Positions 1-4,728 of a DNA stretch of 6,910 nucleotides are shown in pieces. Positions within the stretch are counted from its first letter, which is position 1. Every line of letters begins with the position of its first letter. The position numbers and the translations under genes are program-made. The notes under the pieces are model-generated. The model made no database searches and was not told the origin of the DNA. It saw only the letters and a list, made by a program, of their open reading frames with translations. Source of the DNA: an uncultured Bacilli bacterium (GTDB lineage Bacteria > Bacillota_I > Bacilli_A > RF39 > UBA660); the NCBI GenBank assembly GCA_947623855.1, contig CANQHW010000061.1, forward strand, positions 1 through 6,910. The letters are read 5' to 3'.

Positions 1-90
1 TTTGTTCAACAATAAGTGTAATATATTTATATGTCTTTTTCAATTTAACCTTGTTGCACTTCAGAAAAAAATTAATCCTCTAGTTTTATC
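1..90. other. Upstream region with no supportable gene
   Basis: This stretch precedes the thyA promoter. All six frames are short or interrupted, and no ribosome binding site or tRNA/rRNA-like fold is visible. Position 2-12 is a perfect 5-bp palindrome around a single base (TTGTT c AACAA). CAACAA at 7-12 is complementary to TTGTTG at 51-56. These could be remnants of a neighbouring gene's end or of a mobile element tip, but the window starts here and the match is too short to name. Confidence 0.5.
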
Positions 91-119
91 TTTAAAAAAG
101 GAAAACTATTTGATATAAT
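91..119 (+). promoter_or_regulatory. Promoter of the thyA-folA-tmk operon (extended -10)
   Basis: The -35 element is TTTAAA at 91-96 (4 of 6 matches to TTGACA). A 17-nt spacer leads to a perfect TATAAT at 114-119, preceded by TG at 111-112, which makes an extended -10 (TGaTATAAT). Transcription should start near 126 and give a leader of about 80 nt before thyA. The pattern is that of a vegetative sigma-A promoter. Confidence 0.8.
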
Positions 120-129
120 ATAAATAGTT

Positions 130-168
130 AAGAAAAGTATAAGAACTAATCTTCTTGTTTATTTTCTT
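130..168 (+). promoter_or_regulatory. Possible weak hairpin in the thyA leader
   Basis: Within the untranslated leader, AAGAAAA at 130-136 is perfectly complementary to TTTTCTT at 162-168. Inside it, AAGAA at 141-145 pairs with TTCTT at 152-156 around a 6-nt loop. The stems are nearly all A-T, so stability would be low. No T-tract follows directly, so it does not look like a terminator. It matches no riboswitch that I recognise and may be chance in AT-rich DNA. Confidence 0.25.
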
Positions 169-207
169 TACAAAGAATAGAAGGGAAATAAGGAAGGAGA
201 TTTTTTT

Positions 208-1056
208 ATGACTAAAGGGGATATGTATACTAAAGAAATATTTAAAAGAATATTAGAGGAAGGGTGTTTAGATAAGAATCCCAGACCGCATTATGCAGAC
301 GGAACACCAGCGCATACAATTAGTGTTAATCATGGGATGTGTACTTATGATTTAACTAAGGGAGAAACACCGTTAATAACTTTAAGACCTATTGCGGTGA
401 AAAGTAGTATTAGTGAATTATTATGGATTTATCAACAAGGGTCGAATGATTTAAATATGTTAAGAGATAAATATCATGTAACTTGGTGGGATGAATGGGA
501 TGTTGGAGATAGAACTATTGGGACTTGTTATGGTCATACGGTCAAAAGATATAATTCTGTTAAGAATTTAATTGAGGGGATTAAAAAAGATCCGGATGGG
601 AGAAGACATATTATTTCTTTATGGCAAGAAGATGAATTAAATGATAATCCGGGTCTTAAACCTTGCGCTTTTTTAACGATGTGGAATGTAAGACATGGTA
701 AAGATCAAGATTACTTAGATATGTGTTTAGTACAACGGTCAAGTGATTTTGCAACAGCGGGATGTATTAATCAAGTACAATATTTAGTTTTTCAAATAAT
801 GCTTGCTAGACACTTACATTTAACACCAGGAAGATTTACGTGGTTTTATAATAATATTCAAATATATGACCGTCATATTTTACAAGTAAAAGAAATGCTA
901 GAAAGAACGCCGATCGATTGTAATCCAAAAATTATTTTAAATCCTAATAAAGATAACTTTTTTGATTTTGAGGTAGATGATGTGGTAATAGAAGATTATC
1001 CAAGAGCTTTAATTAAAGAGAAAAATCCTCAATTGAAGTTTGAGATAGGAATATAA
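208..1056 (+). CDS. thyA: Thymidylate synthase (dTMP synthase)
   Basis: Converts dUMP to dTMP in the cytoplasm, using methylenetetrahydrofolate as both carbon donor and reductant and releasing dihydrofolate. At 282 aa it is close to the usual bacterial length of about 264-280. Visible landmarks are the phosphate-binding Arg pair R132-R133 (DGRRHI), the catalytic cysteine C153 (KPCAF), QRSSD at 176-180 (phosphate-binding Arg and the conserved Asp) and the uracil-contacting Asn N188, exactly 8 residues after D180 as in E. coli. It ends in LKFEIGI. The overall pattern (DGTPAHT, LLWIYQQ, IYDRH) resembles the clostridial form of the family. The HxY motif reads Q218-I-Y220, so the usual His is replaced. 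The start is chosen because AAGGAGA at 194-200 lies 7 nt upstream; the next ATG (223) is not so placed. First gene of the operon with folA and tmk. Confidence 0.95.
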   Translation: MTKGDMYTKEIFKRILEEGCLDKNPRPHYADGTPAHTISVNHGMCTYDLTKGETPLITLRPIAVKSSISELLWIYQQGSNDLNMLRDKYHVTWWDEWDVGDRTIGTCYGHTVKRYNSVKNLIEGIKKDPDGRRHIISLWQEDELNDNPGLKPCAFLTMWNVRHGKDQDYLDMCLVQRSSDFATAGCINQVQYLVFQIMLARHLHLTPGRFTWFYNNIQIYDRHILQVKEMLERTPIDCNPKIILNPNKDNFFDFEVDDVVIEDYPRALIKEKNPQLKFEIGI

Positions 1057-1556
1057 TGAAGAAGATTAGTTTAATTGCGGCGGTCGGAAGCAATGGGGAA
1101 TTAGGATATAATAATGATTTAATATGGCATTTAAAGGAAGATATGAAGTTTTTTAGACAAACTACGATTAATCATCCAATTGTTATGGGAAGAAAAACTT
1201 TTGAGTCATTACCGCATTTACTTCCTAATAGAAAACATTTAGTAATAAGTCATCAAGATATTTTAAATCCGGAGGTTAAGACTTTTCATAGTAAGGAAGA
1301 AATAGATGCTTATTTAGATAAGTTAAATGAAGAAGTCTTTGTAATAGGAGGGTCTTCGATATATAAAATGTTTATTTTAGAAGCACTAAAGATTTATTTA
1401 ACGGAGATTAAAGATCAGAGGGAAGCTGATGTATATTTTCCTGATTTTAATAAAGAGGAATATATTAAAAAGACTTTATTAGAGGTTCAAGAAAAGAATA
1501 TTTATTATACGATTAATCAATATACGAAAAGAAGGGTATTATGCAAGGAAAAGTAA
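1056..1556 (+). CDS. folA: Dihydrofolate reductase
   Basis: Reduces dihydrofolate to tetrahydrofolate with NADPH. It thereby regenerates the cofactor oxidised by the thymidylate synthase encoded just upstream. At 166 aa it is typical of bacterial DHFRs (about 159-170). Motifs in order: ISLIAAVGSNGELGYNNDL (Met20-loop region, 4-22), WHLKEDM (24-30) with D29 in the position of the substrate-protonating acid, VMGRKTFESLP (43-53), an LVISHQ strand (62-67), the NADPH-binding VIGGSSIY (96-103) and YLTEI (114-118). The usual LPWH motif reads LIWH, with Ile23 in place of Pro. The ATG shares its A with the thyA TAA stop (TAATG), and AGGA at 1047-1050 inside thyA is the likely ribosome binding site, so translation is probably coupled. 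Confidence 0.96.
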   Translation: MKKISLIAAVGSNGELGYNNDLIWHLKEDMKFFRQTTINHPIVMGRKTFESLPHLLPNRKHLVISHQDILNPEVKTFHSKEEIDAYLDKLNEEVFVIGGSSIYKMFILEALKIYLTEIKDQREADVYFPDFNKEEYIKKTLLEVQEKNIYYTINQYTKRRVLCKEK

Positions 1557-2215
1557 TTGTGGTTGAAGGGTCTTGTGATGGAGTAGGTAAATCTACACAA
1601 ACGCATTTATTAGAAGAAAGGTTAAAACAAGAGGGAGAAGAGGTTATTTATCATCATTTTCCTTCTTATGAGCAATATTATGGAGTTTTAGTAACAAAAT
1701 ATTTAGAAGGAGTTTTTGGAAAACCGCAAGATTTATCTCCTTATTTTGTGAATGGGTTATATGCGATAGATAGAGCTTGTGCATGGTATGAGACTTTAGA
1801 AAAAGATTATTATGCCGGAAAAGTTTTATTATTTGATCGATATACGACTTCTAGTTTGATGTATCAATCTTCTTTTATTACGGATTTAGAGAAGAAAAAG
1901 GAATTTATTAATTATGTTTGTGATTTTGAATATAACAAGTTAGGGTTACCACAACCCGATTTAACGATTTATTTAGATATGCCTTTTTCTTTAGCACAAA
2001 AACTGCGTCAGGAAAGAAAGCAAAATATGGGGGTTGTAAAAGATATTCATGAAGAAGATCTTAATTTTTTAAAGAAGGTATATGAAAGTGGCGTTTTTGT
2101 GGCAACTTATTTAAATTTTGCTAAGGTAGCTTGCTATAAGGATAGGAAGGTAAGAAGTATAGAAGATATTCATAAAGATGTTTTAAAGTTAGTAAAGGAT
2201 AAGGTATTCTACTAG
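1541..2215 (+). CDS. tmk: Thymidylate kinase (dTMP kinase)
   Basis: Phosphorylates dTMP to dTDP with ATP, the step after thymidylate synthase on the way to dTTP. At 224 aa it resembles the longer, eukaryote-like Tmk type found in many Clostridia and Bacilli more than the roughly 210-aa E. coli type. Landmarks are the P-loop region EGSCDGVGKSTQ (9-20), FPSY (40-43), YAIDR (74-78) for nucleotide binding, the DRYTTS motif (99-104), FEYNKLGLPQPDL (129-141), YLDMP (144-148) and a basic lid region rich in Arg/Lys (about 154-168). The P-loop has one more residue between the first Gly and GKS than the usual GxxxxGKS. It starts 16 nt inside the end of folA in another frame. GAAGGG at 1531-1536 is the ribosome binding site, and this start retains the first beta strand (KVIVVEG). 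Confidence 0.92.
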   Translation: MQGKVIVVEGSCDGVGKSTQTHLLEERLKQEGEEVIYHHFPSYEQYYGVLVTKYLEGVFGKPQDLSPYFVNGLYAIDRACAWYETLEKDYYAGKVLLFDRYTTSSLMYQSSFITDLEKKKEFINYVCDFEYNKLGLPQPDLTIYLDMPFSLAQKLRQERKQNMGVVKDIHEEDLNFLKKVYESGVFVATYLNFAKVACYKDRKVRSIEDIHKDVLKLVKDKVFY

Positions 2216-2225
2216 ATTTAAATAT

Positions 2226-2254
2226 TTGCTAATTTAGAAATAATAAGATATAAT
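2226..2254 (+). promoter_or_regulatory. Promoter of engB
   Basis: A -35 element TTGCTA at 2226-2231 (4 of 6) lies exactly 17 nt from a perfect TATAAT at 2249-2254, in the 60-nt gap after tmk. Transcription would start around 2261, leaving only about 15 nt of leader before the engB ATG. I see no terminator after tmk, so read-through from the thyA operon could also contribute. Confidence 0.75.
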
Positions 2255-2258
2255 ATAG

Positions 2259-2273
2259 AGCGAAAAGGTGATT
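2259..2273 (+). repeat. 15-nt leader element AGCGAAAAGGTGATT, copy 1 (engB ribosome binding site)
   Basis: This 15-nt string sits between the -10 element and the ATG of engB and contains the Shine-Dalgarno core AAGGTG (2265-2270), 5 nt before the start at 2276. The identical 15 nt occur in front of the sigma factor gene at 4712-4726. The spacing supports ATG 2276 as the start over the second ATG at 2285. Confidence 0.7.
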
Positions 2274-2275
2274 AA

Positions 2276-2860
2276 ATGAAGATTATGAGTGTAGAGCTTT
2301 CATCTTTAGCGGTAAGACAAAGTCAGTATCCAACGGATAATTTACCGGAGTTTTTATTGGTTGGAAGAAGTAATGTGGGGAAGAGTAGTTTTATTAATGC
2401 TTTAATTAATCGGAAGAATTTTGCGCATACGAGTAGTAAGCCGGGGAAGACACAGACATTAAATTTTTATATTGTTAATAATAAGTTTTATTTAGTTGAT
2501 GTTCCTGGGTATGGATATGCTGCGGTGAATAAGGAAAAGCAAAAGAAGTTTGGGGTTATGATAGAGGAGTATATTACTAATAGGAAGTTATTAAAGAGAG
2601 TTTTTTTGATTGTGGATTATCATATTAAACCAATGGAAGATGATTTAATTATGTATGCTTTTTTAAAGTATTATAATATACCGGTAACTATTGTAGCTAC
2701 GAAGTTAGATAAACTTTCAAATAAGGCATTATCTAAACAAGAAAAATTATTTAAAGAAACGTTTAAGTTACAAGAAATGGATAGTATTATTCCTTTTTCG
2801 AGTATGACGAAAAAGGGACGAGAAGAAATATATAGTACTATTGAAGCGAGTTTAGAGTAG
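2276..2860 (+). CDS. engB: Ribosome biogenesis GTP-binding protein EngB/YsxC
   Basis: TRAFAC-class GTPase needed for assembly of the large ribosomal subunit (YsxC in B. subtilis, YihA in E. coli). At 194 aa it matches the usual 195-210. All G motifs are present: G1 GRSNVGKSS (30-38), the G2 region SSKPGKTQTLNFY (53-65) with T59/T61, G3 DVPGYGYA (75-82), G4 TKLD (142-145) and the G5-type FSSMTKKG (174-181). Between G3 and G4 lies the family segment VDYHIKPMEDDL (113-124), a variant of the usual VDxRHxPtxxD. The gene has its own promoter and terminator, so it can be transcribed alone between the nucleotide operon and the pilin/Fem unit. Confidence 0.95.
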   Translation: MKIMSVELSSLAVRQSQYPTDNLPEFLLVGRSNVGKSSFINALINRKNFAHTSSKPGKTQTLNFYIVNNKFYLVDVPGYGYAAVNKEKQKKFGVMIEEYITNRKLLKRVFLIVDYHIKPMEDDLIMYAFLKYYNIPVTIVATKLDKLSNKALSKQEKLFKETFKLQEMDSIIPFSSMTKKGREEIYSTIEASLE

Positions 2861-2875
2861 GAATACTCTTTTTTT
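2854..2875 (+). terminator. Intrinsic terminator at the end of engB
   Basis: AGAGTA (2854-2859) pairs with TACTCT (2864-2869) around a GGAA tetraloop and is followed by an unbroken T-tract to 2875. The stem is 6 bp. The engB stop codon TAG (2858-2860) is part of the hairpin, so the terminator overlaps the coding end. A second GAGTA at 2876-2880 could compete for the TACTC arm. Confidence 0.75.
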
Positions 2876-2953
2876 GAGTAATTTTAAGAAAAATATTTAT
2901 AATAATAGTGTAAAAGAGGGTGTTTATTTCTTTATTTTTAAAGATAATAATTA

Positions 2954-2971
2954 TATAATTTAAGTAGGTGA
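2954..2971 (+). promoter_or_regulatory. Promoter -10 and ribosome binding site of the pilin-like gene
   Basis: A perfect TATAAT lies at 2954-2959. The best -35 at a 17-nt spacing is TTTATT at 2931-2936, only 3 of 6, within a T-rich stretch. The ribosome binding site is AGGTGA at 2966-2971, just ahead of ATG 2976, leaving a leader of about 10 nt. The 11-nt string TTAAGTAGGTG (2960-2970) recurs before the next gene at 3446-3456. Confidence 0.55.
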
Positions 2972-2975
2972 AGAT

Positions 2976-3449
2976 ATGAAAAGAAATGGTTTTACTTTAG
3001 TAGAGTTAATTGCAGTTATTGTAATTTTAGGACTTTTAATAACTTTAGCAGTACCAGGGGTTTTAACGGTATCCGAAAAGATTAAGAGTGATATGTTTTG
3101 TGCAAAGATTGGGAATATTGAGGATGCGGCGAATATTTATGGAAATGATAAGTTTGATGAACTTAAAAGTATTAATGAAGCAAATATTACGGTGGATATG
3201 TTAGAGAATGCAACAGAAAGTCAGTTAAATGATTATATAAGGAATAATTATGTTATAAAGGTAACTTTAGTTGAACTTATTAGAAATAATAAGTTAACGA
3301 AGGATAATGAAGAAGCACCTTATATTGTAGATCCTCGGGATGAAAAGGTTAGTTTAGATGATGCAGTGGTTTTAATATTTAAAAGAAATAATCGGATTTA
3401 TTCTAGGTATCAATTAAGTGCTGAAGATAAAAGTTTATGTAATAATTAA
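2976..3449 (+). CDS. Type IV pilin-like protein with prepilin N-terminus
   Basis: A small secreted or surface-anchored pilin/pseudopilin-like protein of 157 aa. The N-terminus MKRNG-FTLVELIAVIVILG is a textbook class III signal. Prepilin peptidase should cut after G5 and methylate F6, and E10 is the conserved mature Glu5. The hydrophobic helix runs from 7 to about 29. The remaining 125 or so residues are hydrophilic, rich in Asn/Asp/Glu/Lys, and match no named pilin that I recognise. Only two cysteines are present, C42 just after the helix and C155 near the C-terminus; they could form a disulfide if both are exported. No prepilin peptidase, assembly ATPase or platform gene is nearby, so it depends on machinery elsewhere. 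It is 11 nt from the Fem gene, with which it probably forms an operon. Alternatives are a ComGC-like competence pseudopilin or a minor pilin; the downstream domain does not decide. Confidence 0.8.
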   Translation: MKRNGFTLVELIAVIVILGLLITLAVPGVLTVSEKIKSDMFCAKIGNIEDAANIYGNDKFDELKSINEANITVDMLENATESQLNDYIRNNYVIKVTLVELIRNNKLTKDNEEAPYIVDPRDEKVSLDDAVVLIFKRNNRIYSRYQLSAEDKSLCNN

Positions 3450-3460
3450 GTAGGTGGGTT

Positions 3461-4681
3461 ATGAAATTTTGTGAGTTAACTTTAGAGGAGTTTGAAAAGT
3501 TTAGTGATGAACATCCATTAAAGAGTTTTTTTCAAACAAAGTATATGTATAATAGATATCTAAAAGAAAATAAAGAAGTATATATTGTAGGAGTTAAAAA
3601 AAGAAGTAAAGTTATAGGAGGAAGTATAATAGTTAAGACTTCTTCTTTTAGAGGTTATGGGTTATATGAAGCTTTACAAGGATTACTTTTAGATTATAAG
3701 GATAAAGAGTTATTAACTTTTTTTGTTAAAGAGTTAAAGGGTTTTTTAAAAGAAAAAAAAGCTTATAAATTAATTATTAATCCTTATATACCTTTAAGAG
3801 AATATGATAATAATGGGGTAGTTACGGATAAAATAGATAATAGTTTAATAAAGAAAGATATTCTTAGTTTAGGGTTTAAAGAGTTAAAGAAGTATGATCA
3901 AGTAAAATGGATTTATTGTTTAGATATTAAAGGAAAGACAGAGGAGGAAGTTTTTAAATCTTTTAGAAGTAGTGCAAGAAATTATATTAATAAGACGATT
4001 AGTAAGTTTGAATTAGAGTTAAAAGAGTTAAAGTATGAGGAATTAAAAGATTTTTATAAGATTGTAGAGGATACTTGTTTAAGAAAAGGGTTTCCGGGAA
4101 GAAGTTTAGAATATTTTCAAAATATGGATAAGGCTTTTAAAAATAAGGTTAAATTTATAATCTGTTATTTAAATATAGCTAAATATAAAGATAATTTAAG
4201 GGAAGAAATAGCGTTATTAGAAAAGAAGATTAGTAATTTATCATTAGCTAAAGCTAATGATAAAAAAAGAGAGTTTTATAATTTAGAGATAGCAAATAAT
4301 AAAAAATATTTAGAGGAAGTAAAAGAATTAGAAGTAAATTATCCGGATAATTTACTTCCTTTGGCGGCTTCAATGTTTATGTTATATGGTGAAGAAATAG
4401 TGTATTTATTTAGTGGATCTTATGAAGAATATAAAAACTTTTTTGGACAATATCGTATTCAATGGGAGATTATTTCTTATGCGATAAAACATCATTATAC
4501 TCGGTATAATTTTTATGGTATTAAAGATATTACGAAAAGAGAAAATCAAGAAGATGGGGTGGTTAAGTTTAAGAGGAATTTTAATGGGTATATTTTAGAG
4601 TTAGTAGGAGCTTTTGAGATTCCAATAAATAGAGGGATATATAGTTTAGAGCATATTTATTCTAATATTTTAAAAAAATAA
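3461..4681 (+). CDS. FemABX-family aminoacyltransferase (peptidoglycan bridge type)
   Basis: Proteins of this family transfer amino acids from aminoacyl-tRNA to the lysine side chain of lipid II, building peptidoglycan cross-bridges on the inner face of the membrane. At 406 aa it has the usual length (FemA, FemB and MurM are about 400-420). Visible family features are the N-terminal SFFQTKYMYNRY (22-33), the first GNAT-like half with GLYEALQGLLLDY (67-79), SFRSSARNYINK (167-178), a Lys/Glu-rich helical stretch at about 240-293 consistent with the FemA-type coiled-coil arm, then LPLAASMFMLYGEEIVYLFSGS (299-320) and YNFYGI (349-354). The amino acid added cannot be read from sequence. The ribosome binding site is AGGTGG at 3452-3457, with a short spacing. 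Two in-frame stops in tandem (TAA TAG) end the gene. It shares a transcript with the pilin-like gene. Confidence 0.88.
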   Translation: MKFCELTLEEFEKFSDEHPLKSFFQTKYMYNRYLKENKEVYIVGVKKRSKVIGGSIIVKTSSFRGYGLYEALQGLLLDYKDKELLTFFVKELKGFLKEKKAYKLIINPYIPLREYDNNGVVTDKIDNSLIKKDILSLGFKELKKYDQVKWIYCLDIKGKTEEEVFKSFRSSARNYINKTISKFELELKELKYEELKDFYKIVEDTCLRKGFPGRSLEYFQNMDKAFKNKVKFIICYLNIAKYKDNLREEIALLEKKISNLSLAKANDKKREFYNLEIANNKKYLEEVKELEVNYPDNLLPLAASMFMLYGEEIVYLFSGSYEEYKNFFGQYRIQWEIISYAIKHHYTRYNFYGIKDITKRENQEDGVVKFKRNFNGYILELVGAFEIPINRGIYSLEHIYSNILKK

Positions 4682-4710
4682 TAGGCAAAAAGGATATTTT
4701 ATTTTATAAT
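4682..4710 (+). promoter_or_regulatory. Promoter of the sigma factor gene
   Basis: TAGGCA at 4682-4687 (4 of 6 matches to TTGACA) lies 17 nt from a perfect TATAAT at 4705-4710. The -35 begins directly after the fem TAA stop and overlaps its second, in-frame TAG stop. The expected start near 4717 leaves a leader of only about 12 nt. No terminator is visible after fem, so read-through is also possible. Confidence 0.65.
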
Positions 4711-4711
4711 A

Positions 4712-4726
4712 AGCGAAAAGGTGATT
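4712..4726 (+). repeat. 15-nt leader element AGCGAAAAGGTGATT, copy 2 (sigma factor ribosome binding site)
   Basis: Identical over 15 nt to the engB leader element at 2259-2273. It carries the Shine-Dalgarno core AAGGTG just ahead of ATG 4729. The distance from the -10 element differs between the copies (1 nt here, 4 nt at engB), while the distance to the start codon is the same. Confidence 0.65.
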
Positions 4727-4728
4727 TT

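Noticed and set aside
1..83. Possible tail of an insertion-sequence transposase or other gene (short open frames ending in this stretch)
   Set aside because: Fewer than 40 codons are visible in any frame, no catalytic motif is present, and the palindrome at 2-12 is too short to call a terminal repeat.
1124..1130. Ile in place of Pro in the DHFR LPWH motif as a possible trimethoprim-resistance signature
   Set aside because: The position is variable among bacterial DHFRs, and resistance cannot be inferred from one residue; the gene otherwise looks like an ordinary chromosomal folA.
2216..2275. Terminator after tmk
   Set aside because: The gap has an AAATATTT palindrome but no stem followed by a T-tract; the space is used by the engB promoter.
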